Assembly (NCBI GenBank): GCA_963921425.1
Contig: OY992835.1
Span: 11,532,001-11,596,000 of the forward strand
Length of the DNA: 64,000 nt
Source of the DNA: Dryas octopetala
Taxonomy: Eukaryota; Streptophyta; Magnoliopsida; Rosales; Rosaceae
Reading direction: 5' to 3'
In this document: one piece after another, positions 11,003 to 23,651 of the stretch
Position numbering within the stretch: position 1 is the first letter of the stretch
Layout of the letters: each line of letters starts with the position of its first letter
The notes under the pieces: generated by a model
Database searches by the model: none
What the model was told of the DNA's origin: nothing
The model's input: only the letters and a program-made list of their open reading frames with translations
Translations under genes and position numbers: made by a program

Positions 11003-14002
11003 CTAGACAGTGACAGGTGTTTGAACTGAAGCAGGGACCCGGTTTTCAACTGGGATTTCAACGAATTCGGAAAGGATTGCCCGGAATTCATCCCCAGTCA
11101 TTGTTTCCTTCTCAAGAAGGACCTCCACAATCTTGTCAATGGCTTCACGGTTGTTTCTTATGTGGGTCAAGGCAATCTCATATGCTTCATCGGATAATCT
11201 CTTAATAGCAGAATCAATGTCTTCAGCAAGCCTTTCTGACATTGAGTTCCTTGCCATCATTCTCATTATGACATCACCACTCTGAGCTGCGTCCATCAAT
11301 GACCACGGACCAATCTCAGACATTCCAAATGTGGTTACCATCTGCAATAATGTCAATTGAATTCTTCAGTCCAGTTCATTTTAACATGTTAAATGAGCTA
11401 ATGAGAAGGTGCTCCTGAAGCAATAAACTGAAGGAGCACAGTAGGAAAGGCATTGAAACTGCTAACAAATGGTACTGGAAAACCACCATTTACACTGACA
11501 ATTTCAATTTTCTGCCTTAGTCCAAGGGAGAGAGGCGGGGAAGCTAACATGAGTTATGAGTTACAATAATAATAACTCTCTTGTTCTGCCTTACTCATAT
11601 CCTAACCCTGCCCCCCTCCCATAAAAAGTGGGAAAATAAAAGATAGAAGACCAAGGATCACACTAATTCCACAGTTTAAAATTTCTATTAGTAGATGATG
11701 GCTATGTTCAGTTACCTGTTTTGCCAGACCGGTGATCTGCTGCAAATCACCAGCTGCACCTGTTGTCACTTCAGGCTCACCGAAGATTACTTCCTCGGCA
11801 GCTCTACCACCAAGCCCACCAACAATTCTTGCAAATAGTTGCTGCTTGGAGATCAAGGTAGGATCATCAGCAGGAATAAACCAGGTAAGACCCCGTGCCT
11901 GACCTCGTGGGACTAGAGTCACTTTTTGGACAGCATCATGCCCTGGAGTCAATGTCCTGCATTGAAGAGAAAATAAAAACATTTTTGTGGGTTATTTAAG
12001 TTTCCTTTTCTACAATTTTCCTTAGAAGTTATTTGAGCTTCATAAGCACAACCAATAAAAAGCTAAGAAAGATACGTTTAGATATATCGAACGATAGCAT
12101 GGGCAAGTGGGAGTAGAAATGAATACAAGAGAAATAAGCAAATAGCAAAAAGGGTGAGCATTAACCATTGAAACATGGTTATGCTTTACAGCCACAATAA
12201 TGCTCGTTGATTCAATCATGATCCAAGTCCCTCAACTAAATTTGATAAAAATGCATTTAACTTCTGACGGTTCAGCTTTGAGTCCAATGTTTAAGGCTCA
12301 GTTATAATCAAAATGAAATTCTGGATCTGTATTCATACAGTCAAATCTGACTAGTTTAACCTGACTATTCACAATGCATAATATTGACGGGTGTAATGTG
12401 AAGAGGAAACCAGTGTAAAGATAGAAGCTTGGTCTAGTGAAAATTTTCAGATAAAAAATTTCCTAAAGAAATAAAAACCAGAAACTAAAATGTCACTTAC
12501 CCACAGATGGCGTGTCCAACTTCGTGATATGCCACCAGACTTTTGCTCTTCCCATCTGTCATTACTGTTCCTTCCATTCCAGCCACTATTCTATCAATTG
12601 AATCATCAATCTCTTTAGATGAAATAGCTGTCTGCCCACGCCGACCAGCCAATATAGCTGCTTCATTTAGGAGGTTTGCAAGATCTGCTCCACTAAAACC
12701 AGGAGTTCTCATGGCTACAACATCAAGAGAAACATTTCCATCGAACTTCTTATTGCTAGCATGAACCTTTAAGATCTCTGTTCTACCCCGTATGTCCGGA
12801 ACATCAACAGACACCTGCCTGTCAAATCGGCCGGGCCTCAATAAGGCAGAGTCAAGAATGTCTGCCCTGTTAGTTGCCGCAACCACAATGATACCAGTGT
12901 TGCCCTCAAAACCATCCATTTCTGTCAAAAGCTGATTAAGGGTCTGTTCTCTTTCATCATTCCCTCCACCAATTCCAGTTCCTCTTTGCCGTCCAACAGC
13001 ATCAATTTCATCAACAAATACAATGCAAGGTGCATTCTCCTTGGCTTTCTTAAAAAGATCACGGACTCGGGAAGCACCAACACCAACAAACATTTCAACA
13101 AACTCAGAACCTGAGATGGAGAAAAATGGAACACCAGCTTCACCGGCAATTGCCTTTGCTAGCAGAGTCTTTCCAGTTCCTGGAGGGCCAACAAGAAGAA
13201 CCCCTTTGGGAATGCGAGCCCCAATAGCAGTGAACCTCTCGGGCTTCTTTAAGAATTCCACCACCTCCACAAAATCCTGCTTGGCTTCATCTACCCCAGC
13301 AACATCATCAAATGTCACTCCAGTGTTTGGCTCCATTTGGAACTTAGCTTTAGATTGACCAAAAGATAGGGGAAAGCCAGGTCCACCGGGACCACCCATG
13401 CCTCCAGATGAACGCCTTGAGAGTAGGAACAAGCCCCCAATTAAAATTAGTGGGAAAGCCAGATTTCCAATCAGGTTAAATAAGAGAGAGCCTGAGTCTT
13501 CTTGAGCATTATGTGCTGCAAAATCAATGTTCTTTTCCCTGAACTTCTGGAGGAGCTCTTGGCTTAGTCCGGGAAGTTGAACACGAACTCGCTGCAATCG
13601 GTTCCCCAACTCAGGAGAAACAGCCTCAACAATAGCTATAGTTCCATTCTCAAATAAATCAACTTTTGTCACCCTGCCCTTGTCTAGATACTCCAAGAAC
13701 CTAGAATAAGACATCCTTGAAGAAGAGACCCCTTGATCATCGGCTTTAGCACTCCCTGCTCCAAGTACAGCAGGTGCTGCTATTCCCGCATTTCCAAGCA
13801 ACAACTTCATAAAGCCTCTTCTTCCCTCATGTTGCCTTTGGTCCAACGATGCCTTTGCAAGAACTGTTTTTGTCACCTTACCCAATGATGGCAGAGCTGA
13901 AGATTGGAAGAGATGTCTCCCACAAAAGTCCTTGCTCAAAGTTGGTTTAGTACCATGGGTCGATAACCCATTTCCCACAAGGCATGCTGATGATGCTGCC
14001 AT
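11003..14002 (-). CDS. FTSH2: Thylakoid ATP-dependent zinc metalloprotease FtsH2 (VAR2-type)
   Basis: Three coding exons: 12501-14002, 11716-11956 and 11003-11341, joined at GT-AG sites with matching phase; the product is 693 residues, close to the 695 of Arabidopsis VAR2. It starts with a Ser-rich chloroplast transit region, then RR...AKADD near 61-88, a lumen-targeting segment with an AKA cleavage motif. A membrane helix lies at about 176-195, the AAA+ module follows with Walker A GPPGTGKT (272-279) and Walker B VFVDEID (328-334), then the zinc site HEVGH (493-497). FtsH2 is a type B subunit (with FtsH8) of the thylakoid FtsH hexamer that degrades photodamaged D1 in photosystem II repair. 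The sequence TTACAG directly before the ATG shows that an intron ends there; the 5'-UTR exon donor (CAAG/GTACAC) is at 14944/14943. FTSH8 is the alternative name; the two cannot be separated with certainty here. Confidence 0.95.
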
Positions 14003-14943
14003 CTGTAAGTATAGCACGAAAGGCACTTTTAAGTTAACAAATTAATGAAAAATCCAAAAACTAATGTATATTTATTTCAATGGAAAGAATGACTGTTAGA
14101 TTATGGAAATGAAAGTGAGTAGTTCAACAACCATGCAAAACAAGATCAAACTACAAAGGACAGATGAGCTCAGCTTAATCTACGATTGCATCTCAACCAC
14201 CAAGAGTAGCTAAATTAAATTATCAATTGTTCAACAGGTGCTCAATATCTCAATACATACTGTTATAATGACCTTAAGAAACAAAAGGTGCATGAATCAA
14301 CATTATTGGAGTAGCAATTAGAGCAATTAACATTTAATAGAACAAAGGAAATGAATATCAACATCTTCACCCATATCACACTAGTTAAACAATTTCTGAT
14401 GAATGGGAAGAGAGAAAGGACCGAAGATGAAAGTTTAACACGGACAACCCCATCGCAACACATTCAACTAATCCTTTAATGTCTTTTTAACCCCATTTAC
14501 TTTTTTCGTAAATCCATTCAATCAAAAGCAAAAATAATAGCATAATTATATGTGAATGAGGAGAAAACCAATAAAGCCACCAAGAGACACAAATTGGACT
14601 AAGATGGTACTTCTGATTCAATAAAATCATAAAAAAGTTGCAAATAGAAACTTAATTATCAATAACATTAAGCTATCTTCAAGAAAGAAGCAGCCAATTG
14701 AATGTAACAAAAAATTCACATTCAGGCCAAATACATCAAACCCATCTCTGGATTTTGTCTTTTCAACTAGAAATACCAAGACATAGACCAAGAAATACAC
14801 AGACCCATATGGGTACAAGACCACTTGTGCAAACCTGCTCGCACACATGAACTCAACTGTACTAAAACTAAGCAATTGAAAACAAACCCATTACAGATAC
14901 CAACTGATGAAAACCACAGAGCAGTAGAAGAAGAAGTGTGTAC
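14003..14943 (-). other. 5'-UTR intron of the FTSH2 gene
   Basis: On the minus strand the donor CAAG/GTACAC lies at 14944/14943 and the acceptor CTTACAG ends at 14003, immediately before the ATG. The intron is about 940 bases and has no coding frame. The leader exon upstream (from 14944 to about 15050) is rich in CT. Leader introns of this kind often raise expression of photosynthesis genes; that role is inference. Confidence 0.7.
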
Positions 14944-15404
14944 CTTGAAAAATGAGGATTGCGAGAGAGAAAGAATAGACAGAGAACTGAGGAGAAGAAG
15001 GAACAAGCAAAATGGTATTTTTGAAGGAGTGGATGTGGTTTCAGAACAGCGTACGTGTCTTGATGTGAGTGGCTGGTTGGTGTCTTTTTCACCTCTTTAG
15101 ATTTTTATCGGCGGTTTGTGAGGAAATTCATCGTTGGTCAGAAGAAGACTCAAGTTATTTGAGATTTTTTCAGCGGACGGGTCTGTTGGCTACTAGGCTT
15201 TCTTTACTTTCCTTTCTTTTAAGCTGGGGATCTTAAGAGGGCACGTCACACACTCTTTGTGGGCATAATCAAAACGTTCATAAGGTTTTTTTTTTTTTTT
15301 TTTTTTTCTGATTAGGAAAAAATGATTTCATGTCTAGTAAAAGAAAATCGAATTAATTAGGTTTTCTAAATAAAATATATGTCCCTATTGAAATATAAAT
15401 AAAA
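14944..15404 (-). promoter_or_regulatory. Leader exon and proximal promoter region of FTSH2
   Basis: Pyrimidine-rich on the minus strand (presumed leader) up to about 15050. An ACGT core in the context GACACGTACG lies near 15048-15060 and could be a G-box/ABRE-like site. A T-run of about 23 bases is at 15285-15307. I cannot fix the transcription start. Confidence 0.4.
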
Positions 15405-16562
15405 GATTTAAGTGCATTTATATTCACCAACTATAAGGTCCATTTCAAGTTGGTCCATGAATTATAAAATATTTCAAATTTTCTCATTAATTATAATAGG
15501 GTTCATTTCAAGTTGATCCATAAACTATAAAACATTTCAAATTTCCTCATTAACTATAGGGTTCATTTCAAGTTGGTCTACGAACTAACAAAAAACATAC
15601 AGAATGGTAGACAAAATCGGGTTGACAAATAAACCGAACCAAGCCGAATTATTTATATATATTTTTTATTTTTTTATTTATTATATAAAAGTTATATATT
15701 TTGAATAAAAAAGGTATATGGTGTTTTTGGAACATGCTGGGTTTGAACCCATGACCACTTGAGGAAAGTGAAAGTGTGAATTCCCACTACACCATTTAGT
15801 CACTTATGATATTTAAGTACATGTAATATATTTATATGCATACTGATACTTGAAATATAATAATTTATAAAATTATAATTGGTATTCTACACCATAACTT
15901 TATACACTAACCATAAAGTCTGAAACTTTATAACTTAAAAATTAACCCTATATTATGATAATTTTAGTATATAAATTATAAATTATAGTTTTGGACTTTC
16001 AGTAATATGTTTACAATATAGAAACTATAAATTATATAAAATATAAACTATTAAAATTTTTAGACTTTTTGCAATGATAATATTTAAATAAAGACCTAAA
16101 ATAATATCTTAAAAAAAAAAAAGGAATGATATATAAAATATATTTCATTTTATAAATTATTATATTTCAAGTATTAGTATGCCTATAAATATATTGCATG
16201 TACTTGAATTTCATAAGTGGTTAAGTGGTGTAGTGGGAATTCATACTTTGACTCTCCTCACAAGGTCATGGGTTTGAACCCCAACATGTGCAAAAAACAC
16301 CTTACATCTTTTTTATAAAATATATAAAAATAATCTAGTTCGGTTCAGTTTTTTTGTCAACCCGATTTTGTATGTTTTTTGTTAGTTCGTGGACCAACTT
16401 GAAATGAACCCTATAGTTAATGGAGAAATTTGAAATGTTTTATTGTTCGTGGACTAACTTGAAATGAACCCTATAATTAATGAGAAAATTTAAAATGTTT
16501 TATAGTTCGTGGACCAACTTGAAATGAACCCTATAGTTGGTGGATATAAATGTACTTGAGCC
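15405..16562. mobile_element. Mutator-type fold-back element with 9-bp target-site duplication
   Basis: A 1158-bp element whose two halves (about 15405-15925 and 16055-16562) are inverted copies. It is flanked by the perfect 9-bp direct repeat taaataaaa (15396-15404, 16563-16571), the size made by Mutator-like transposases. The right end reads GGCTCAAGTAC on the minus strand; the left end has drifted to GATTTAAGTGC. Each outer arm contains nearly three copies of a roughly 61-bp unit (caagttggtccatgaactat...). Deeper in each arm (15733-15795 and 16214-16285) is a tRNA-like block with a B-box-like GGTTTGAACCC and an A-box-like tggtgtagtggg. No transposase is encoded. Confidence 0.9.
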
Positions 16563-16571
16563 TAAATAAAA

Positions 16572-17596
16572 TTACAAGTTAAGGAGTTTTTTTAATTTTT
16601 TTTTTCAAGATCACTCAAAGATCTAAGAAAATAAAGAATAATAATCAAATGGATAAAACTATTCGTACAATAACATGATACACATAATTTTCTATCTTTG
16701 TGTTAAGATTTGTGTTGCACACAGTACCTTAAACTCAACTTAATGTGCTTATAAGAGAATTCCTCTATACAAAACACAGCTAATGTATTCTTTAAATTTA
16801 GTTTAATTAATAAAGTAATTATATATTTTACTAGCATTTTCCCTCCATTCTTCACTTGTGGTTATTGGTTCGGATATTTAATTAACTCTTGCATGGTTTG
16901 TGTTAAAGTGCTATTTCTAGCACTGAAATTAGAGGCCTCTACTGAAATTAGCTAGCTGTTTTAGTGGCTTTTTCTGTCTTGTTTTTCTCTTTTGGGCTCC
17001 CACTCTGTCTTTGCTGTTTGCAGAGAGTGGGCTTTCGTTTGTGTTCTCCTTCGGGCCTTTGCGCCCTTTCTATGACGTTTTAAAAACCCAAAAAAAAAAT
17101 AATAATAAATAAATTGAAGTCTAGCTAGTCATATCAAGTTATCAACAAATGGATCAATATTTTATATTTTTATATATCATTATAGTGAACATGAAGTTTT
17201 AATCATAAGTGCGTGGTGAATTGCCACTCATATGCTCAAAAGTCAAAACCAAAAATGAAAAAGAATTTAGTGTCCATTGAAATGGAAAGACACTATGATG
17301 TTGCTCTATGAATAGAATTATTATAATAATTATAATTATAATTACATTGCAATATGAGACAATAGGTAAATAAAAGTTAATTATTTAATTGAAAATATTG
17401 AAATTTCGTTACAAGAAGTTGTACTTCTGTTAACCGAACGTATTGTACATGTACAAGTTTCTTCCCTTTGTGTATGAAAAACGTATAACCAGTTACTCAT
17501 TGTGCATTTCCAATGAGAAGCCAATCTATTTCAATAAAAGGTACGTACATGGAGAATAGTATGCATGAAGCATCGAAGCTTGGGATAGTGTGTTTC
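16572..17596. other. Spacer with a probable LINE 3' tail
   Basis: AT-rich intergenic DNA downstream of the expansin. The block 16890-17105 is more GC-rich, contains TTCGGGCCTTTGCGCCCTTTC and ends in an A-rich tract (aaaacccaaaaaaaaaataataat). This looks like the 3' end of a plant L1-type retrotransposon in + orientation; I could not identify its target-site duplication or any coding part. Confidence 0.4.
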
Positions 17597-18922
17597 TTAG
17601 CGGAAATTCTTGCCTTGGAAAGTCTGGCCAAATTGCCAATTCTTTGGAGCTACATGCCATGAGGTTGAATGCCTTTTATCACTTGCTGTGACTCGGAAGG
17701 TTAGTGACTCCCCAACCATCTTGGCGTCAGTAACCCACCTCTGACCCCACATGCGCTTCATCATTGTCCATTTCAGCTTGTCACTGCCTTTCACTTGCAC
17801 ACTCGTCAAATCTCCTGCACCTCCAACATTCCACACCATTACTTCATTGAAATAAGGATTCCCAGTTATTGTAAATCGAATACCTCCCATCTTTTGGCAT
17901 GGAACCCTGCAAAAAAAAAAAAAAAAAATTCCAACAATTGTGAAAATCTTCCTTAATTATGAAATAGCACTTTACTTATGTTGAAGACAGGAATTAAAGC
18001 AAAAAATGTTCACTGGTCAGATAGTTTGGATATATATATAGTTATGTTATCGTGTTATAAATTTCAAATATTGATACAATTATGTATGTGGTATAAATTA
18101 ATAAATAGAAAAACATATATATAATATGTTAGATATCAGGAAAGTATCTATCAATCCCAATAATTCAACAAATATATGAGTATATAAACTACCAACCAAT
18201 CTCTTCATTGACAAAGAAAGGGAAAAAGATTGCATGTAACCTGCGATATACGACTGGAATGATGCCAGCTTTGTACTCAGCAATATTGAGGAACACAGGT
18301 TTGGCTATATCGAAATGCTCGCGTGGTGGATTGCACCATCCTCCATTGTCACTTGGCTGATTCAAATTTGGTGGGCAATGGTTGGTTGCCGTAACATGCA
18401 GAATTGGCTGCCCGGGCTTGCACCATTGAGGGCTGTCCACACATTTGATATCGTAACATGCACCACATGATTGCCCATTGTTGAACAATGCATCACTCAA
18501 TGCTACTGTCTCTAGGCCATAGCCTTCTTGAACAACATCATGGTAACCACAAGCTCCACCTACAATCAAAATTAATGTTTCATATATGAAATTAGCCACA
18601 TAGAAAATCATAATAGAATTACATATATATATATATACCATTGCATAGTACTTGTAATTGAATTGGTTGATGTTTGAGGAACTTAATATTAATAATTTTC
18701 ATATATACCAAATGATCCGGAGCCTCCTTCATAGAAAGTGGCATGAGCATGTTTCCAAGGGCCAGCAGTGAACCTTGGCTTATGGTGCTTGCGGGGAAGT
18801 CCAACTGGTGCACGATTAGCGGCAATGACATGAATATGGTCAGGTAATACAAGAAGAAAGAGAAGCAATGATCCCAAAATGACTCGCGAATTAGGTAACG
18901 TCATGGCGTAATTGGCACTCAT
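17597..18922 (-). CDS. Alpha-expansin (cell-wall loosening protein)
   Basis: Three exons, 18709-18922, 18241-18559 and 17597-17906, give a 280-residue protein. It begins with a hydrophobic signal peptide (about 13-34), so it is secreted to the cell wall. The first domain (double-psi barrel, GH45-like) starts [22 protein letters not shown] and includes paired cysteines and the HFD motif (EHFDIA) characteristic of expansins. The C-terminal carbohydrate-binding domain (family 63) has the conserved WNVGGAGD and tryptophans and ends [11 protein letters not shown]. Expansins loosen cellulose-xyloglucan contacts at acid pH without hydrolysis. Compared with common alpha-expansins the GGSDASGTM loop is shortened to GGSGSFG, a trait of a divergent subgroup; I cannot assign a number. 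A TATA-like motif (ctatattta, minus strand) lies near 18976-18985, about 55-60 bases before the ATG. Two in-frame ATGs occur (18922 and 18904). Confidence 0.94.
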
Positions 18923-18929
18923 AAGCTTA

Positions 18930-20089
18930 GATTTTTTTATTCCTTTTTGGTTTTAAAGATTCTTGAGGGGGGTGGGTAAATATAGTACAAGATTCTAGTT
19001 ATTTTGTTGCGGTTGTTTTGATTTCGGTTTAATTTGTTGTTGATTCATTGTTGGCATGCAAGCAATAGTAATTCATGAGCCGTCATTTTCCAACAAATAT
19101 TGTAATAATAGCTTGGATGAGCTATTTCTAGCTTTTGGAACTTTAAACTCGTTAACATTAGATACTCATTAACATGGAAAAAGAAAACAAGCGCGGAAGG
19201 CTTGACTCCTTAATTTGGACTAGTCTATTACCGTGTTTTTCAGATAGACAGTTCTATTATGAAATTTTTTGGTTTTGGACTTGAAAAAAAAAGTCTGTGT
19301 ATGTATATAATTAATTTTTTTAAAAATATGAGAGAATTGAAAAGTGATTCGAACTTAAGACCTCTCCAACATAATGTAGAAAAGTATCACTAAACCGGCC
19401 AATAACTATTCGGGAACAACATATCATTGACAAATAGTATTTTAATATTGTACTTAACATATTTTAATCGTTGTATCATTTAGAAGTTTTAAGCCTTTTA
19501 TCATATTAGTTGATCGTTTTTAATCCAACAACTTAATTAGAACATAGAGCGTCTTATTAAAATATGAGCTGGTATATCTTAAAACTAGTGTATACTATAT
19601 ATAAAGAGTGTCTTATTTCATAAGACATAAGTTCATACCTGGTAGGACGAACTAGGGCAAAATACATAACTAGCTAGAACTACATACAAAATGGCACTGG
19701 TAGCTAGGTACAAAAACTACCATTTTCCGGCTTACCCTTTTGGTCCTGTAAAATTACTTGCGTAGCTTCAACTTGTAATTAATGTTGCAAAAATTTTCCA
19801 TACTTATTATTTCTTTTTTCCGATACATCATATATGCTTTCACATTTTAGATATGATACATATTATATATGGAATATATAGATTAATTATGATATGATAT
19901 ACATCTTATTGGTGTAAAAGGGACTGAGCTAGCTTCGAGGAGTATGGGATGGGCTCAATATGTTAAAATGTGCACGCGCGGCACAACCCTAGCTATGCTA
20001 TATATATCATACCACTCAGTCACTCAAATTTAGCTTTGTTTAAAAAGAAGGTAACATATATGTGATAGATGGATCTCTAATTAAGAAGG
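18930..20089. other. Intergenic region upstream of the expansin
   Basis: No gene found. The segment around 19270-19430 carries gattcgaacttaagacctctccaac and a cactaaaccggcc motif, a pattern common in degraded plant repeats. The rest is AT-rich without structure that I can name. Confidence 0.35.
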
Positions 20090-20660
20090 GGAAATGATGT
20101 GTTTTCTGATAAACAAAATTAAGGCTCTTGCCAATATTGAAATTTTGTCTGCTAAGCCTCCCAGGCATACTGTCCAGCTGCGTTGGTCTCCTCCTAGTGC
20201 AGGTTTGTTCAAGTTAAATGTTGATGGGAGTTGTTTAAACTTTAAATGGTCCTTATCCTGAGCTTTGGGTTGTGATTGGCTTGCAATGAAGGCATCAGAC
20301 ACATTTATTGTGAAATGGACTGCTGTGGTCCTGTGGAGTAGGTTACCACTAACTTACCAGTAATGTGAGGGACAGTCATCCTTTATACAGCCTAGCTAAT
20401 TACTTGTTGCAAAGAGCTTATGAGTAGGAATCGGGCCTGCTCTGTGAGCCACATCTTTAGTGTGCAAAATTTTGTTGCGAACCATATGGCAAGTTTGAGT
20501 CATGGGCTTGTTCTGGGCCTACATCTTTGCTCGGACCCTCCCTCTCTCTGTTAGCTCTTTTCTGGTAGATGATGTCAATTTTTTGACTATAGGTGTAGGA
20601 GTGTTCTCATGTAATTCTTTCGATTTTTTGGACTTTGGCCTGCCATTGTATCAAAAGAAT
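20090..20660 (+). mobile_element. LINE (L1-type) 3' end with dead RNase H domain
   Basis: The + strand at about 20125-20262 reads a frame containing LRWSPPSAGLFKLNVDGSC, the typical start of the plant LINE-type RNase H domain (RVT_3 family), where the Asp of VDGS is the first catalytic residue. The frame breaks at a stop near 20261. A later frame (about 20407-20520) has CKELMSRNRACSVSHIFS then QNFVANHMASLSHG, resembling the domain's C-terminal end. Stops and shifts make it non-functional. The end near 20650 (ggcctgccattgtatcaaaag) resembles a LINE tail. Confidence 0.8.
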
Positions 20661-20662
20661 TA

Positions 20663-21200
20663 GAGCTAATTATAATTTACATCCCTTAAGTTTGAGGTGA
20701 TTCACAACTTGTACTTTATTCTTTCAATTTTTTCAATTTAATACTTAATGTTTTAATTTTGATACAATTTGGCAATATCGTTTGTCTGACTGTCAAACTA
20801 TATATGTTAAATGTGGACGTATTGCGTATGGGGCCAACATTTTGGCCAACCTGTAAGGCTGACCAACATCTCATCAAGGCCTATGTGGTCTAGATAAGCT
20901 GCTGGTGGGGTTGCTACATCAATTCGTAGATCCGAGAGCCAAGTAATTTGAAACTTATGCTTCTAGTATGTAAGCCATGTGTACCATATTTATTCGTGGT
21001 TGGCTAAAACATGGACTCGCACATGGCACGTCAGCATTTAACGTCCGATTTGATAGTAAAATTACTATCAACGGTGGTGTGAAATTGTATCAAAATTGAA
21101 ACCTTGGGTTGGGTACAAAAATAGAAAAAAAAAATGAAAGAAAATGGTGCAAGTTATGAATTAATCACCCAAAACCTCATAGGTGAGTTGTAATTAGCTC
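20663..21200. mobile_element. Fold-back MITE, probably Mutator-like
   Basis: The left end GAGCTAATTATAATTTAC (20663) and the right end (..AATTAGCTC, 21200) are inverted copies, and the similarity continues inward (gaggtgattcacaacttg with its counterpart; ttttgatacaattt on both sides). It abuts the LINE tail. Flanks aaagaatta and aaaaaatga match 7 of 9 and may be a decayed 9-bp duplication. No coding capacity. Confidence 0.7.
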
Positions 21201-22157
21201 AAAAAATGAAGGCTCTTAATTGGGCACGAGAGAGCTAGATCAGTTTTTAGTCTAGTTTTTTGTTTTAGTAAATTAGTCAAAACCTCCAAAATTTCTCAGC
21301 CGGGCAGATCTCTAGTTACGAACTTATGTGGGATGTTTTTGTCTTTCCAAGTAAAACTAGCTTGTATTTATTTTTTGATCCTGCCACTCATTCTTAGATG
21401 TTTAAGATTTAGGATTTAAGAGTTCAGATACTTTTGGAAAATTGGGAAAGGGAAACTCACCCTTCCTTTCTTATGTTTAAATTATTAGACATGAGAAAGA
21501 AGTATCATTCACATTCACAAGTCCCATTCTCGCAAAACAAACGATACATAAGAGTTAAATGTTTATCACTGAAATTACAAGTCCAAATAATCTATTTGAT
21601 TATAAAGTGGAATATTTTCATTGAGTACTCAATATATGAAGATAAATTTTAGTGTATTCAAATGTGTGTGAACAAAAAAGAGTGGTTAAATCTCAGTATG
21701 GACCGATCCGGTATTCCCACTATGGTATATCAAACTGTTCTTTAATAGCGTTGAGAGAGGAGTACTACTAAACCAATTGATAATTGGTAGTGCAACATTG
21801 AACTTTAAAATATGAGTATGCATTCATATTTGACCTTAATGTTGAAGTAAGCAGTCGGTTTTGAGCCAATTAGGATCATTAAATTATTGAAAGGGACCAA
21901 GATAAAGAATTTCTAACTGCTTAATTAAATTTCCACTATATTGTTAAGTACAAGCTTCGTTTAATATATACAGAACTTTGAGTTATGCATCTGGGCCACT
22001 TCTACATACATGTGCTTTTTATTCCCAACTTTTTTTAAACAGAATAATACTTTGAAACAAAGTGTCATGAGCTCAACCCATAAAAAAAGAAAAAAAAAAA
22101 AAAAAAGTCTCAAAGTTGATATTGAAAGCTTAAAATTAGTATTAACATCACATTTGA
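21201..22157. other. Spacer downstream of the RING gene
   Basis: AT-rich with an A-run of about 17 near 22089-22106. No gene visible. Confidence 0.3.
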
Positions 22158-22271
22158 TACAACTTCAAGTGACCCTGGGCAATAAGGTCAATAAATGTGA
22201 TACATGTAGTGTTAATAAAAAACTTCAAGTGATTATAGGCAATAACTCAGTAAATGTGGTACATGTAATTA
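22158..22271. repeat. Two-copy tandem repeat abutting the RING stop codon
   Basis: A unit of about 65 bases is present twice: aacttcaagtgaccctgggc.. followed by aacttcaagtgattataggc.., each ending with an (a/g)tacatgta motif. The second copy runs into the RING gene's stop codon, so the repeat lies in its 3' UTR. Confidence 0.75.
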
Positions 22272-23651
22272 CTAACATATTGCAAACCTACAGACTGGGC
22301 AGTGACCATTGCTCTTCACCCATGGCACAATGCATTCCTCATGAAACATGTGGTTACATGGGGTGAGCATGACCTCTTGTTTTGGCTCAAAATCTTCCAA
22401 GCAAACGGCACACCTCTTACCATTTTCAAATTTCTCCATTTCATTCTCTTGGACAACAGTGTCCCTGAAATACAAGTTGACCCTCTGTGAAAATCTCCTG
22501 AAAGGATTGTATATTTCTTTCTTGAGCTTCTGCAATGCCCTCTTTTGCTCATTATGGGTCAATCTGGAGTCTGCTTGAAGTACTGTAGGAGTCGCCATAT
22601 CCCATTGGTTGCCCTCTCTTGTAAATTCGTTGCCAAGTAGCAGAACATGAATTCGGGAACCCGCTGGTGCTAGTGAACTGCAGGAGAGGGAAAACAATTA
22701 ACTTGTACAAGAATTGGAGGTGGTCTAATGAGGACTTAACTTGGGAACTTGTATGTTAGCTGCTAGATCGATTTTGAACGGTTGAAATGCATTTTACCTA
22801 TTTTTACCCATACTACATCTCATTCGTATATATCTGATCTAATGGCTGAGATATAAGTCCTCAAGTTGTATAGTACGCTAAGGCATAAAGCTGACCAATT
22901 CATGTATCCTTTTAGCATCTATTGCGCCAAAAACATTTGGCAGAAAACAGAGGATATGTCCTCAGAAGACTTGGGAATGAAGTTATTCCCAAGATTAGTA
23001 ACTTTAAGTTACCCCACCCACAAATTTACTGTAGTTGAACAAGTATTAGCCTTAACAATAAATCAAGCTAGAACACAGGAAAAAAATTTATCTGAATTTT
23101 GGGTGATTACTAGTTGTTTCATCAGTGCACATAGAAATGCAATCATAATTCTCAAGTATTTACCAAGTATTGCATATAGAACCAGAAAATTTTGCAAATT
23201 TTGCTATGCAAAGCAGTTGAACAATGATGTTAAATGAAGAAGAAGAATTTGTATGTCTAAGTGATGTGGGAAGCACGAGGGAATAGGCTGAAATGTGATT
23301 ACCCTGCTGAGCCAAGAGGTCGTGCCATCGTTCTCCCAAATGGTCGCCTTGAATCCGATGCACCTGTTCTGGTACTAACCTGGTGATGTAGCCAAAATAA
23401 TTCATGTTATAATCTCTTCCTCTTTGATAAGAAATGTTTAGCACCACCTAAGTTATAGAGAAAGAAATTAGACTTACTTGAAAGTTATCGAATTGGGGAC
23501 TAGTAGTGTGGCCCAAAGGCCATTCACCAATATCATCATCAAAAGCTGAAAAAAAGTAGTCATATGGAGATGGAGGATAAGCAAAAGTATCCGGTGGAGG
23601 CCGGGGATGAACCCGCGCGACCGGAATGTAATTGTTTGTGCTTCTGCTCAT
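22272..23651 (-). CDS. RING-H2 E3 ubiquitin-protein ligase
   Basis: Three exons, 23478-23651, 23303-23447 and 22272-22669, join in frame into 238 residues. The N-terminus (MSRSTNNYIPVARVHPRPPP) is Pro-rich and unstructured. The middle (exon 2, NISYQRGRDYNMNYFGYITR) has no named domain. The C-terminus is a complete RING-H2 finger: CAVC, then CNHMFHEEC, then CPVC, the C3H2C3 zinc ligands, ending CRFAIC. A RING-H2 finger recruits E2 enzymes to ubiquitinate targets; the substrate cannot be told. A basic, Gln/Lys-rich stretch (NEQKRALQKLKKEIYNPFRR) lies just before the finger. The exon 3 acceptor is set by reading frame: TTCACTAG/CACCAG keeps phase, while the alternative CTGCAG upstream leads to a stop. 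A GT directly after the last RING cysteines could allow an alternative 3' end. Confidence 0.85.

Noticed and set aside
15733..15800. tRNA gene in the fold-back element
   Set aside because: Only A/B-box-like motifs; no acceptor stem or anticodon arm can be drawn, so it is at best tRNA-derived.
22010..22366. 118-codon + strand frame overlapping the RING 3' end
   Set aside because: Contains a poly-Lys run from an A-tract and is antisense to the RING exon.
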